This document shows, piece after piece, positions 33,703-44,133 of a stretch of DNA of 64,000 nt (the stretch's first letter is position 1; every line of letters starts with the position of its first letter). Source of the stretch: Nocardia cyriacigeorgica (GTDB lineage Bacteria; Actinomycetota; Actinomycetes; Mycobacteriales; Mycobacteriaceae); NCBI RefSeq assembly GCF_005863245.1, contig NZ_VBUT01000002.1, positions 248,001 to 312,000 of the forward strand, in the 5' to 3' direction. Made by a program: the position numbers and the translations under genes. The notes below the pieces were generated by a model that saw only the letters and a program-made list of their open reading frames with translations, was not told the DNA's origin and searched no databases.

Positions 33703-35690
33703 ACACCAACAAGCACACTGAGCTGGCCAACCACGCATGGTCGGTCGCTGATCTACTGCGTGGGGATTACAAGCAGTCCGACTACGGCAAGGTGATTCTG
33801 CCGTTCACCGTGCTGCGACGGCTGGAGTGTGTGCTGGAGCCGACGCGGGAGAAAGTGCTCGCGGTGGTGGAGGCGCGCAAGGGCAGCGATCTGGACCTCG
33901 ATCCGTTCCTGAAGAAAGCTTCCGGTGTCCGCTTCTACAACGTCACGCCGCTGACCTTGAAGTCCATCCTGTCCGATCCGGGGCAGGTGGCGAAGAACAT
34001 GACGAACTATGTCGGCGGATTCTCCGATAACGCGCGTGAGGTGCTGGAGAAGTACGAGTTCGCTCAGCAGATCAAGCGGCTCGACGGTGCCGGGCTGCTG
34101 TATCAGGTGATCGGCAAATTCGCTGATTTGGATCTGCGGCCCGAAGTGGTGCCCAACCACAACATGGGTTATGTATTCGAGGAGCTGATCCGGCGATTCG
34201 CGGAACAGTCCAATGAGACCGCCGGTGAGCACTTCACCCCGCGCGAGGTCATCGAGCTCATGGTGAACCTGCTGATCGCGCCCGATGTCGACTTGGTCGG
34301 CACCCCTGGTGTGACGCGCAAAGTGCTCGACCCCGCCTGCGGAACCGGCGGCATGCTCAGTGCCGCCGAGGAACACATCAAGGAACTGAATCCGCATGCG
34401 CGCGTGGAGGTCTACGGCCAGGAACTGAACCCCGAATCGTGGGCGATCTGCCGTTCGGACCTGATGATCAAAGACCAGGACCCCGACAATATCGTCTTCG
34501 GTAACTCGTTCAGCGACGACGGCCATAAACACCTGCGCGCCGACTACCTGCTGGCCAATCCGCCGTTCGGTGTGGAGTGGAAAAAGGTCAAGGACGCCGT
34601 CGAATGGGAGCACAAAAACCTCGGCGACGCAGGCCGTTTCGGCGCGGGCCTGCCGCGTATCAATGACGGCTCGCTGCTGTTCCTGCAGCACATGATCTCG
34701 AAGATGAAGCCCGTCGGCACCGACGGCGGCGGCAGCCGCATCGCCATCGTCTTCAACGGTTCCCCGCTGTTCACCGGCGCCGCCGGGTCCGGCGAATCCG
34801 AGATCCGCCGCTGGATCATCGAAAACGACTGGCTCGAAGCCATTGTCGCCCTGCCGGACCAGCTGTTCTACAACACCGGCATCTCCACCTACTTCTGGAT
34901 CCTCAGCAACCGCAAGTCCGCTGAGCATCGAGGCAAAGTCGTATTGCTCGACGCCCGCGACTACTGGGAGAAGATGCGCAAATCCCTTGGCGACAAACGC
35001 AAGCGGATCGGCACCGAACAAATCGGCGAAATCACCCGCCTCTACCGCGACGCCATCGACGTCGCCGCCGACCCCGACCACCCCCTGCGCAGCAAGGTGA
35101 AGGTTTTCGCCAACAGCGATTTCGGCTATCAGCGCATCACCGTCGAACGCCCGCTGCGCCTGCGCTTCGAACTCACCGAGGAAGCCCTCGACCAACTCGC
35201 AGCCTCAGCGCCCGTTCGCAAGCAGTACACCGACCCCACCGTCTTCACCGACCTGCTCCGCCCGCTTGTCGGCTCGACCTGGAAAACCAAGACCGACGCC
35301 ATCACCGCGCTCAAGGACGCGGTAGCCGGCGCCGGCGAACCCTGGCCCACCGGCGCACCCTTCGCCAAAGCCTTCCGCGACGCCCTCGGCGTCCGCGACC
35401 CCGAAGGTGAGCTGCAACTCGTCAAGGGTTCCCCCGAACCCGACACCGAACTGCGGGATTACGAGAACGTGCCCCTCGAAGAGGACGTCAACGAATACCT
35501 CGCCCGTGAGGTGCTCCCGCACGTACCCGACGCGTGGATCGACTACAGCAAGACGAAGATCGGGTACGAGATTCCTGTCACCCGACACTTCTACGTGTAC
35601 ACGCCGCCGCGTCCGCTGGAGGAGATTGATGCGGAGTTGAAGGCGTTGGAGGCGGAGATTCAGGAATTGTTGGGGGAGGTTACGCAATGA
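33699..35690 (+). CDS. hsdM: Type I restriction-modification system methyltransferase subunit
   Basis: 663 residues; GTG start overlapping the upstream stop. N-terminal HsdM helical domain (ELANHAWSVADLLRGDYKQSDYGKVILPFTVLRRLE). Then HFTPREVIELM, motif I LDPACGTGG (210-218) and motif IV NPPFG (287-291). Transfers methyl groups to adenine N6 with HsdS giving specificity, and is also required for restriction with HsdR. Its C-terminal extension (about 470-663), ending in a Glu-rich helix, is longer than minimal HsdM and probably docks HsdS. It overlaps hsdS by ATGA. Confidence 0.95.
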   Translation: MNTNKHTELANHAWSVADLLRGDYKQSDYGKVILPFTVLRRLECVLEPTREKVLAVVEARKGSDLDLDPFLKKASGVRFYNVTPLTLKSILSDPGQVAKNMTNYVGGFSDNAREVLEKYEFAQQIKRLDGAGLLYQVIGKFADLDLRPEVVPNHNMGYVFEELIRRFAEQSNETAGEHFTPREVIELMVNLLIAPDVDLVGTPGVTRKVLDPACGTGGMLSAAEEHIKELNPHARVEVYGQELNPESWAICRSDLMIKDQDPDNIVFGNSFSDDGHKHLRADYLLANPPFGVEWKKVKDAVEWEHKNLGDAGRFGAGLPRINDGSLLFLQHMISKMKPVGTDGGGSRIAIVFNGSPLFTGAAGSGESEIRRWIIENDWLEAIVALPDQLFYNTGISTYFWILSNRKSAEHRGKVVLLDARDYWEKMRKSLGDKRKRIGTEQIGEITRLYRDAIDVAADPDHPLRSKVKVFANSDFGYQRITVERPLRLRFELTEEALDQLAASAPVRKQYTDPTVFTDLLRPLVGSTWKTKTDAITALKDAVAGAGEPWPTGAPFAKAFRDALGVRDPEGELQLVKGSPEPDTELRDYENVPLEEDVNEYLAREVLPHVPDAWIDYSKTKIGYEIPVTRHFYVYTPPRPLEEIDAELKALEAEIQELLGEVTQ

Positions 35691-36916
35691 AAAGCGTACC
35701 GCTCAAGTATGTGGCATCGATTAATGCAGGCCAGTCTCCATCATCATCCGACGTTGACGATCTGACCAATGGTCTGCCGTTTCTTCAGGGTAACGCCGAA
35801 TTCGGCAGGCAGTATCCGGAGCCTCGCTTCCAGTGTAATGCCGCGCCAAAACGTGCTTCAGCAGGGGACATCCTGTTGTCTGTTCGGGCGCCGGTTGGTG
35901 AGTTGAATATTTCGAATCAAACCGTTGGGATTGGTCGAGGGCTAAATGCAATCACTGCCAGAAGCTGCCATCCCGGGTTCCTTTGGTGGTGGATGCATTC
36001 TCAGCGTAAGTATCTGGATGCCGTTTCTGTGGGCTCCACCTATCGGGCGGTAACAGCTGAGGATGTGGCAGCCCTGCGCTTCCCTGTGGTCGAACTGGAG
36101 GAGCAGCGCCGCATCGCCGACTTCCTTGACGCCGAAACCTCCCGCATCGACCGGCTGCTCGCTTTACGCATTAGACAACGCGACCTTGCAGAGGAACGGA
36201 TACTTGGGGTTATACGTTATCTCGCGATTGGAGGTCGTGCCGCGACCGAACCATCAGGCAATACATGGATTCCGGAGATACCTGCGAACTGGCAGGTCTT
36301 GTCATTGAAGCGTAGATGGCGAATTATCGACTGCAAGCACAGGACGCCAAACTATGTACCTTCGGGCTACCCCGTTGTGAGCCCTGGAGATATATCGGAA
36401 GGCCGGTTGGATCTTTCGCGTTGCCATCGCTTTGTCGATCTCGAAGACTACGAGGATCTCGCTGACGACCTCCGTCGTGCGCGTCGCGGGGATATTGTGT
36501 ACAGCCGAAATGCGTCAGTGGGGACAGCATCGTATGTTGACACCGAGGCGCCATTTACGATGGGTCAAGATGTTTGCCGAATAACGAGCGATGAACAAGA
36601 TCAGTTATACCTGACTTACGTGCTTAATGTCGTTGTGAAGCCCCAGCTCAATTCATTGCAGGTGGGAAGCACGTTTACGCGCGTGAACATCGGAACTCTC
36701 CTAGATCTCGCGGTTCCTTGTCCGCCGCCGCAGGTTCAGCGATCGATCGCTAGGGAGATGGACTCTGTAACGAATAATGGAGACCTACTTAAGAGTGCTC
36801 TCGACAGGCAGATGGCTCTCCTTGCTGAACGCCGCCAGGCTCTCATCACCGCCGCCGTAACCGGCCAATTCGACGTAACAACCGCCAGCGGCCGAAACAC
36901 AACCCAGGGGGTATAA
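35687..36916 (+). CDS. hsdS: Type I restriction-modification system specificity subunit
   Basis: 409 residues with the usual two-fold plan: target-recognition domain 1 (about 5-140, SVRAPVGELNISNQTVGIGRGLNAI), conserved helix 1 (VVELEEQRRIADFLDAETSRIDRLL), TRD2 (about 205-350, GDIVYSRNASVGTASYVD) and conserved helix 2 (PQVQRSIAREMDSVTN to RRQALITAAVTGQFDV). The two TRDs define a bipartite recognition site that cannot be predicted here. The TRD regions are visibly more AT-rich than hsdM and hsdR, in keeping with horizontal exchange of specificity. Confidence 0.95.
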   Translation: MKSVPLKYVASINAGQSPSSSDVDDLTNGLPFLQGNAEFGRQYPEPRFQCNAAPKRASAGDILLSVRAPVGELNISNQTVGIGRGLNAITARSCHPGFLWWWMHSQRKYLDAVSVGSTYRAVTAEDVAALRFPVVELEEQRRIADFLDAETSRIDRLLALRIRQRDLAEERILGVIRYLAIGGRAATEPSGNTWIPEIPANWQVLSLKRRWRIIDCKHRTPNYVPSGYPVVSPGDISEGRLDLSRCHRFVDLEDYEDLADDLRRARRGDIVYSRNASVGTASYVDTEAPFTMGQDVCRITSDEQDQLYLTYVLNVVVKPQLNSLQVGSTFTRVNIGTLLDLAVPCPPPQVQRSIAREMDSVTNNGDLLKSALDRQMALLAERRQALITAAVTGQFDVTTASGRNTTQGV

Positions 36917-36921
36917 CCGCA

Positions 36922-39900
36922 ATGAGCCCGGTCCACGACGAACTCACCTTCGGCGACTCCATCGTCGCCGCCATGCGCGCCAACGGCTGGTACAAAGGCA
37001 ATCCGCACGAGTACAAGCCTGAGCTCGGCTTGGATCTGGGCGAATTGCTCGCCTTCATCGGTGCGACGCAGCAGCAGGAGTGGGATGAGCTGGTCTCCTT
37101 CTATGGAGGCGATCAGCGTGCCGCCGAGTTGGGGTTCGCCAGGGCGGTGGATCAGCAGATCGGGCTCAAGGGGTTGATCGAGACCCTGCGGTCGGGGGTC
37201 AAGGACCGGGGGGTGCGGATCCGGCTGGCGTATTTCAAGCCGAATCTGGTGACTTCGCCGGATGATCTGCGGGACTACCACGCGAATCGGTTGACGGTCG
37301 TGCGCGAGTTGCCGTACGCGACAAAGCAAGCCGATGCGAAGAATCGGCTCGATCTGGCGTTGCTGCTCAACGGCATTCCGGTCGCGACGGCCGAGTTGAA
37401 GAATCCGCTGACCGGGCAGACGGTGGAGCATGCGAAGGAGCAGTACCGCAGCGAACGCGATCCTAGTGAGCTGATCTTCACCCGGCGAGTGATCGCGAAC
37501 TTCGCGGTCGATCCGCATCTGGTGTTCGTCGCGACCCAGTTGAAGGGGAAGAAGACCCGGTTTCTGCCGTTCAATACTGGTTCGGAGGGGCCGGGGAGGG
37601 CCGGCGGTGCGGGTAACCCGGCGCCGACGGTCGAGGGCAAGCATGCGACCTCCTATCTGTGGGAGCAGATCTGGCATCCGGACAACTGGCTGGACCTGCT
37701 GGAACGGTTCGTGCACACCCACGAATCGAAAGGTCCCGGTGGGCGGGGTAGCCGCACGATCATCTTCCCGCGCTATCACCAGTGGGATGTGGTCAAAAAG
37801 CTCACCGCGCACGCGGCCACGCACGGTGCGGGGCACAACTACCTGGTGATGGCGTCGGCCGGCTCGGGTAAGTCGAATACCATCGGCTGGCTCGCGCACC
37901 GGCTCACCGATCTGCATATCGCGGCCGATCCCGCACAGCTCGATCCGGCGGCCGGGTTGTCGCCCGGTACACCGGTTTTCGACAAGGTCATCATCATCAC
38001 CGACCGCCGCAATCTGGACAGTCAGCTGAGCGAGACCGTCGGTAGCTTCGAGCGGGTGCACGGGTTGGTCCGCAAGATCGACGACAAGCAGGGCGCGAAA
38101 TCCGAGCAGCTGGCCAAGGCGCTCACCCAGGAATCAGGCAAGATCATCACCGTCACCCTGCACACCTTCCCGGCGCTGCTGGATTTCCTGCGCCGCAACC
38201 CCACCGAGCTGCGCGGCGGCAAGTTCGCCATCATCGTGGACGAGGCACACTCCTCCCAGTCCGGTGACGCCGCCACCGCGGTGCGGGCCGCGCTGCGCGA
38301 CCTCGGCCTGGATGCCGACGACGAAGAGGACGGCGCCACGGAACTGAAGCTGGAACAGCGCCTGGACCGCAAGGCCGCCGAACGGGCCCAGGCAGCGAAC
38401 CTGTCGTACTTCGCCTTCACCGCGACGCCGAAGGCAAAGACCCTCGAATCGTTCGGAACCCTCGACGGCGACCGGTATCGCCCGTTCCACACCTATTCCA
38501 TGCGCCAAGCGATCGAGGAGGGCTTCATCCTCGACCCGCTGCGCAACTACGTCACGTACAAGACCTTCTATCGCCTGGTCAACGAGAACCCCTCCGACCG
38601 CGAGGTGCCCGAATCCAAGGCGAAGACGATGCTGGCCCGGTTCGCGCTCACCCATCCCTCCACAGTCGTGCAGCAGGCGCAGGTGATCGTGGAGCATTTC
38701 GTCGAGCACACCCGCGATCTGCTCGGCGGTCGGGCAAAGGCCATGGTGGTCACCGATTCCCGCAAGAGCGCGGTCGCGATGGCGCGGGCAATCAAACGGC
38801 ATCTTGCCGATATCGGCTATGACAAGAAGTACCCGGATATCGGTGTGCTGGTGGCCTTCTCGGGACCCCTCGATTATGAAGGCGAGGAAACCACCGAATC
38901 CAAGGAGAACGGCGGCCTGCCCGAATCCCAGCTGCCCAAGGCCTTCGCCTACACTCGCGCCGACGATCTCGCCACGCGGTCCGGTGGTGCCGGCCAACGC
39001 GAGTACCGGATCCTGGTGGTCGCCGAGAAGTACCAGACCGGGTTCGATCAGCCGTTGCTCACCACCATGTATGTGAACAAGAAGCTGCACGGTATCGCCG
39101 CCGTACAGACCTTGTCGCGGCTCAACCGCACCCATGAACTGAAATCGCAGTCCGATCTCGCCGTGCTCGACTTCGCCAACGACGGCGAGGACATCCAGGA
39201 ATCGTTCCGGCCATACTACGAGCTCGCCGAGACTATGCCGACCGACCCGAACCTGCTGTATATCGCGCAGACCAAGGTCATGGCCGCACCGATCCTCATC
39301 GAATCGGAAATGCGCGCGTTCGCCGATGCCTATCTGACAGCCGAACAACAGGCCGCGGGATCGCAGGCCAAATGGCAGAAGCTGCATGCCGAGCTGTACC
39401 GGCATCTGCAGCCCGCCGTCGACAGGTTCGCCGGGTTGCTGCACAGCGACGAAGAAGCCGATGTGGACGTCGCCGAACAGTTCCGGATCGAGCTGCGCGA
39501 CTACGTGCGCAAATACGGGTTCCTCGCCCAGATCGTTCCGTACCGGGACGCTGAGCTCGAACTGCTGCACCTGTACGGCAAGCATCTGTTGAATGTGCTG
39601 CCGCGGCGTGCCGACGGCGGCGTCGACGTCGGGCAGGTGGACCTGAGCCACGTCCGTGTCCAGCACATCGGTGACCTCGATCTCGGGCTGTCGTCGGAAG
39701 GCCCGGCCACGCTGCCTGGATTCGGTGAGTCCGCTGCCGCGCCGAAGGAACCGGAGAAGTCGCTGCTGTCGGAGCTGATCGAACAGCTCAACGAACGCTT
39801 CGGCACCGAGTTCGACGAGGGTGATTTGGCCAAGCCATACCAGGAGGCGCTGGCCGATCCGGAAGTCCAGCTCGCCGCCGTCGCCAACCAGAGCGAAGAC

Positions 39901-40089
39901 GAATTCCAGGGCAAGTTCGTCGAGGTGTTCCAGGACAAGATGATGGAACACTTCGACACCGTCGCCGACCTCGGTAACAAGTACTTCAGTCGTTCCGAAC
40001 CGGCGTTCAAGGAGACGCTGAACCGGCATGCGAGCCGAGCCGCCTGGCGGATGATCCGGCGACAGCACGGACTGGACGGCGTAGCGTGA
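36922..40089 (+). CDS. hsdR: Type I restriction endonuclease subunit R
   Basis: 1055 residues, starting 5 bp after hsdS. N-terminal PD-(D/E)XK nuclease (D144, E158-L-K160 in LDLALLLNGIPVATAELK). SF2 translocase: Walker A ASAGSGKS (311-318), DEAH 440-443, YFAFTATPKAKT motif III, later QTLSRLNRTH motif VI. The C-terminal helical domain binds the methyltransferase core. All key residues are present, so the enzyme should translocate DNA and cut unmodified sites. Confidence 0.95.
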   Translation: MSPVHDELTFGDSIVAAMRANGWYKGNPHEYKPELGLDLGELLAFIGATQQQEWDELVSFYGGDQRAAELGFARAVDQQIGLKGLIETLRSGVKDRGVRIRLAYFKPNLVTSPDDLRDYHANRLTVVRELPYATKQADAKNRLDLALLLNGIPVATAELKNPLTGQTVEHAKEQYRSERDPSELIFTRRVIANFAVDPHLVFVATQLKGKKTRFLPFNTGSEGPGRAGGAGNPAPTVEGKHATSYLWEQIWHPDNWLDLLERFVHTHESKGPGGRGSRTIIFPRYHQWDVVKKLTAHAATHGAGHNYLVMASAGSGKSNTIGWLAHRLTDLHIAADPAQLDPAAGLSPGTPVFDKVIIITDRRNLDSQLSETVGSFERVHGLVRKIDDKQGAKSEQLAKALTQESGKIITVTLHTFPALLDFLRRNPTELRGGKFAIIVDEAHSSQSGDAATAVRAALRDLGLDADDEEDGATELKLEQRLDRKAAERAQAANLSYFAFTATPKAKTLESFGTLDGDRYRPFHTYSMRQAIEEGFILDPLRNYVTYKTFYRLVNENPSDREVPESKAKTMLARFALTHPSTVVQQAQVIVEHFVEHTRDLLGGRAKAMVVTDSRKSAVAMARAIKRHLADIGYDKKYPDIGVLVAFSGPLDYEGEETTESKENGGLPESQLPKAFAYTRADDLATRSGGAGQREYRILVVAEKYQTGFDQPLLTTMYVNKKLHGIAAVQTLSRLNRTHELKSQSDLAVLDFANDGEDIQESFRPYYELAETMPTDPNLLYIAQTKVMAAPILIESEMRAFADAYLTAEQQAAGSQAKWQKLHAELYRHLQPAVDRFAGLLHSDEEADVDVAEQFRIELRDYVRKYGFLAQIVPYRDAELELLHLYGKHLLNVLPRRADGGVDVGQVDLSHVRVQHIGDLDLGLSSEGPATLPGFGESAAAPKEPEKSLLSELIEQLNERFGTEFDEGDLAKPYQEALADPEVQLAAVANQSEDEFQGKFVEVFQDKMMEHFDTVADLGNKYFSRSEPAFKETLNRHASRAAWRMIRRQHGLDGVA

Positions 40090-40186
40090 CCGGGTGCCGT
40101 GGTCCGGCGGGTCGCCTTCCGGGTCGCATATGGTGCAGGCGCGGCGAAGTCTGCCGATAGTCGTGTAGGGGAACAGGGGACGATCA

Positions 40187-41737
40187 ATGCGGGTGCGGCG
40201 CATCGATAACCGGTACGAACTCACCGAACAGATCTCATCCGGCGGCATGGGCTCGGTGTGGCGTGGCTACGACATCGTCCTCGACCGGGAAGTCGCGGTG
40301 AAAACCATCCGCGTCGATCAGGTGGTCACCGCGGAGCAAGCCGAGGAATTCACCGAGCGCTTCCGCCGTGAAGCCAGGGTCACCGCCCGTATCCGGCACC
40401 ACGGTGTGCCGCAGGTGTTCGACGCCGTGCTGGATGCGTCGTTCGAGACGGTGTACCTGGTGATGGAGCTCATCGACGGTGTTCCGTTGCAGAACTACAT
40501 CGACCCGGATCACCCGCTGCCGCTGACCTGGGTGGCGTCGGTGGCGGCCCAGATCGCTACCGTGCTCTCCTACGCCCATGCGCTGCCGGTCGTGCACCGC
40601 GATCTCAAACCCGGGAATGTACTGATCACTCGCGACGGTGCGGTGAAGGTCATCGACTTCGGTATCGCCGCCATCCTCGACAGTTCGACGCCGAAACTAA
40701 CGGTCACCGGCCAGCAGATCGGCACCCTGCGCTACATGGCTCCCGAACGGGTCCACGGCCGCCGAGTTACCCCGCTCAGCGACCTCTACGCCCTCGGCTG
40801 TCTGATCCACGAAATGATCAGCGGCCGACCGCTATTCGAGGCTGATTCGGAGTTCTCGATCATGTTCGCGCACACCGAACAGCCGCCGGTGCCGCTGCGA
40901 CAACTCGGTCTCGACGTTCCGCCAGAGTTCGAACGGCTCGTGCTCGATCTGGTGCAGAAGGAGCCACAGCGCCGCCCCGCCGATGCCTTCACCGTCTACG
41001 AGCGTCTCCTGCCGTTCCTGCCCGGACCCGGTACCCCTGTGGCACCCACCGAGCTCTACCTGCCCGGATTCCCCGATCCGACACGCATATTCCGGCGCCC
41101 GAACGCCCCGCTGGAAACCGGCCAGATCGAACCCACCCGGCTGCGCCCGCAGCCTTCGGCGCCCACCGCTCCGATGTCGGCGCAGCACATGCAGACCGCG
41201 ATATCCGATGCCGAGAGCCGCTACTGGTCGCTACTCGAGGGCGGAAGATTCGCCCAGGCTGCGGATGCGCTGAACGCTGTAATCGATAGCGCCGCATCGG
41301 CCTTAGGTAAGGAAAACGTCCAGGTGCTCACCCTGCGCAAGCAGGTAGCGGCGGCCTGGGCACTGGCCGGCGAAGACCGCCGCGCCTGCCGTGAATTCGA
41401 CCTGCTCGCCGCGGCTTACCAGCGCGCCGAGGGCCGATTCAGCCGCTCCGCTCTGGAATGCCGCGCCGGCGCCGCCCGCGGGCGGATGGCGCTGGGCGAG
41501 ATCGAGGCCGGCCTCGGCGAACTCGAAGAGGTGCTCGCCGAGGTAACCGCCGCCGACGGCAGCGGCTGTGAACTCGCGCTGGACCTGCGCTTCGAGATCG
41601 GCGACCTGAAACGCGAGATCGGTGATCATGCGGCCGCCCGCGCGATGCTGCAAGCGCTGCTGGAGGATCTGACGATGATCAAAGGACCCCGCGATCCCTT
41701 CACCGTGGAGGTGGGGGAGCTGCTGGCCGCACTCTGA
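40187..41737 (+). CDS. Cytosolic Ser/Thr protein kinase with C-terminal TPR-like region
   Basis: 516 residues; ATG with AGGGGA upstream. Complete Hanks-type kinase: glycine loop SSGGMGSVWRG (17-27), Lys39, HRDLKPGN (137-144), DFG (157-159), APE (185-187). No membrane segment or PASTA repeats, unlike PknB. A proline-rich linker (270-325) leads to about 190 residues of helical pairs (AAWALAGEDRRACREFDLLAAAYQRAEG) resembling tetratricopeptide repeats. It follows hsdR by 97 bp on the same strand and faces the AIPR gene. A link to restriction is an inference from position. Confidence 0.9.
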   Translation: MRVRRIDNRYELTEQISSGGMGSVWRGYDIVLDREVAVKTIRVDQVVTAEQAEEFTERFRREARVTARIRHHGVPQVFDAVLDASFETVYLVMELIDGVPLQNYIDPDHPLPLTWVASVAAQIATVLSYAHALPVVHRDLKPGNVLITRDGAVKVIDFGIAAILDSSTPKLTVTGQQIGTLRYMAPERVHGRRVTPLSDLYALGCLIHEMISGRPLFEADSEFSIMFAHTEQPPVPLRQLGLDVPPEFERLVLDLVQKEPQRRPADAFTVYERLLPFLPGPGTPVAPTELYLPGFPDPTRIFRRPNAPLETGQIEPTRLRPQPSAPTAPMSAQHMQTAISDAESRYWSLLEGGRFAQAADALNAVIDSAASALGKENVQVLTLRKQVAAAWALAGEDRRACREFDLLAAAYQRAEGRFSRSALECRAGAARGRMALGEIEAGLGELEEVLAEVTAADGSGCELALDLRFEIGDLKREIGDHAAARAMLQALLEDLTMIKGPRDPFTVEVGELLAAL

Positions 41738-41783
41738 GTGTCCGGCGGTTTCGGGTGGTTGGCAGCCCTGGCGCGTGCGGCGA

Positions 41784-43928
41784 TCAGTCGGACTCTTCGA
41801 GCTCCTCGAGCGCGCGCCAGGCCAGATCGGCCAAGGTGTCGCCGGTCGAGGTCACCCAACGCCGGGTGCCCTGGTTGGCGACCGGGCGATTCGCCCACCC
41901 CGCCCACTCCCACATCAGGCTGACCAGGCCAGATGGCGAATACTGTTTGCCGTCGACGGCCCACAGGATCGGCTTCAACCGATGCAGAGCCCACGTCGCT
42001 CGCCCGCGTTGAGGATCCTCGGCAAGCCAGTCCCGCATCGCTTCGGCCTCGGACGGATGGCCGGCGACCAGCGTCAGAGGTTCGCCCTCGGGCAGGACAT
42101 TCCGGTCGATCAACACCGAGACCGCGGTCGGGCGCCGCAGGCGTTTGGTCGTGCGGGTTCGCTTGTACTTGCTTCCCGCCGATGGCGCCGACTGATCCGG
42201 GCTTGGCGCGAGGACGCGCGCGACCACGTCGCGACTGCGCTCGACATCGGCGCAGACAGCGCGTATTTGCGAGCGTTCGCCGTACAGATCGTCGATCGCC
42301 GTCACCACGGCGGGCAGCAGGCGGCCGACGATTTCCGGGACTTGCTGTCGAGCCCCGGCCAGCCAGGTGAGGTTCTGGTCCGGTTCGCTGATCGCCTCGG
42401 TATCGAGACTGCGGAAGACGAGGTGCGCGAGCAGGTAGACGCCATGCTCGGCGAGTGCGATGGCACGACCCTCATAACGAGAGCGCAAGGCATGCAGGCT
42501 GGTGCGTACCTCCCGCAGCACATTGACCGCGTTCCACAGCAGGTAGGCGCTCGGACGTGGGCGGAACAGGGCGTCATGGATGCCCTGCGGGCCGCGTTCC
42601 CACAGGACATCGAGGTCGGTCGCGATACGCGCCGCATACTGGCTGTCCGGATGGGCACAGGCCAATGCGCACGCCGCCTCCACGACCGAACAGCCGGTCT
42701 CCGGCGGAGGGTCGAGCTCCCCGCGCCGGACACCGTATTCCAGGCCGAGTTCGGCGCGAAGCTCGGCCATGATTTCGGCCTGCACCGACTCCAGAGCTAT
42801 GAAATCGCGCTGCTCAACGCGATTTTGCCGGTTCGTGGCCTGAGTGGTCTTCTTGGCGAATTCCTTCTCTTCGCCGGTCACGATGATGCGGACACCGACT
42901 TGTGCCGTGGCGGCATCAGGTTCGCAGGCGACCGCCTCCGCGATGGACCGGACGGTTTGGGCTCCGTTGACCACGCTGGCGTTATGCAAGGTCAGCCCGA
43001 GCGGACGGCTATACGGATTTCGCATCGACTGGCCGGCCTTCTGAACCGAATCACAAAGGATCGTGATGCCGTTGTTGAAATACCAGAAGGCTGAGGGCTC
43101 GGTCGTCAAGGTTTCGATCAAACCGTTGTTGATCGACGTGCGACCTAATGGGTTACGAATGTTCAAGTTGTACAGGTGCGAACCGACATCCACCCATTGT
43201 GCAACCTGCTCGGCATCGACAACGCCCTGATATGACTCGTACGGGGTCGAGATACTGAACCACGGAAAGAGCTCGACCGGCAGTACAACGGGATCAGCCG
43301 AATGGTCATCGCGTACCGATTGCCAGATCTCGGCCGCGAGAATGATCCGGTGGTCCAGGATCGCACCATGCCGGTTGAATTCCTTCTCCCCGTGTTCGAT
43401 GGCATCCCGGAATCCCGGGGTGACCTCGTCGGCTCGCATCAGCGCGATCACCTGGGTCACTGGGACCGCTTCGGAGGTCATTACTTTCCCAGCGTATTCG
43501 GCGAGGTGCCGGCCACGGGGATTGAACGGCGTGTAATCCTCATCGTCGATGAGACGCAGCCCGTGTAGCAATTCCTGCACGGCAGACCGTTCGCTCGGAG
43601 CGCGTCCGGTCTTGCTCCACTTTGCCTGAACGAGGTAAATGTGCGGGTCGGGGCCTTCGACGACAGCCAGCGCGTCGATCCCTTGGTCGGCCACACCATC
43701 GATCACCGTTTGCGCGGCCTGCTCAGGGCCGAACCCCGTGACGACGCGGACAGCCTGCGCGGCCAACGCCCGGGAAAGCTCTCGGGGTGAACGTTCTTCT
43801 TCCGGCTTGTCATCGAGATCGCTGAGGTCGAGCAGCCCGGGTTCGATGTAGGTGTTGCGAAGGAAGCGGGCTACTTGACGCACCTGTCTGGGGACGTCGG
43901 TGTGCTCGCCACGCGGGGTGCTGCTCAC
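41784..43928 (-). CDS. AIPR-family (abortive infection phage resistance) protein
   Basis: 714 residues. GTG at 43928 has GAAAGG at a proper distance; the ATG six bases upstream would be too close. N-terminal segment GVADQGIDALAVVE...YLVQAKWSK looks like a restriction-endonuclease fold (D and QxK). It is followed by the AIPR signature: NIRNPLGRTSINNGLIETL, FWYFNNGITILCDSV, ASVVNGAQTVRSIAEAV and a QATNRQNRVEQRDF-type motif. AIPR proteins are associated with abortive phage resistance and often carry nuclease-like domains. Single-gene unit, tail-to-tail with the kinase. Confidence 0.88.
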   Translation of the reverse strand: MSSTPRGEHTDVPRQVRQVARFLRNTYIEPGLLDLSDLDDKPEEERSPRELSRALAAQAVRVVTGFGPEQAAQTVIDGVADQGIDALAVVEGPDPHIYLVQAKWSKTGRAPSERSAVQELLHGLRLIDDEDYTPFNPRGRHLAEYAGKVMTSEAVPVTQVIALMRADEVTPGFRDAIEHGEKEFNRHGAILDHRIILAAEIWQSVRDDHSADPVVLPVELFPWFSISTPYESYQGVVDAEQVAQWVDVGSHLYNLNIRNPLGRTSINNGLIETLTTEPSAFWYFNNGITILCDSVQKAGQSMRNPYSRPLGLTLHNASVVNGAQTVRSIAEAVACEPDAATAQVGVRIIVTGEEKEFAKKTTQATNRQNRVEQRDFIALESVQAEIMAELRAELGLEYGVRRGELDPPPETGCSVVEAACALACAHPDSQYAARIATDLDVLWERGPQGIHDALFRPRPSAYLLWNAVNVLREVRTSLHALRSRYEGRAIALAEHGVYLLAHLVFRSLDTEAISEPDQNLTWLAGARQQVPEIVGRLLPAVVTAIDDLYGERSQIRAVCADVERSRDVVARVLAPSPDQSAPSAGSKYKRTRTTKRLRRPTAVSVLIDRNVLPEGEPLTLVAGHPSEAEAMRDWLAEDPQRGRATWALHRLKPILWAVDGKQYSPSGLVSLMWEWAGWANRPVANQGTRRWVTSTGDTLADLAWRALEELEESD

Positions 43929-44133
43929 GCACATCCTTTCTGGGACGGGTTACAACGGCCGATACTCCGGATTTTGCCCTCTGCCGGGTGACGCCAGAGT
44001 ACCTGAACAGCAACGTTTTTGGGCGACGAACGGTTCAGGAATTGGCCGGCATAGCGGGGTCAGAAGACCGGATAGGGTGTTTCTGCGAGACCGGTTCGCC
44101 GCTCGGTCGTGCCGAACGATGCGTGAGCATCGG

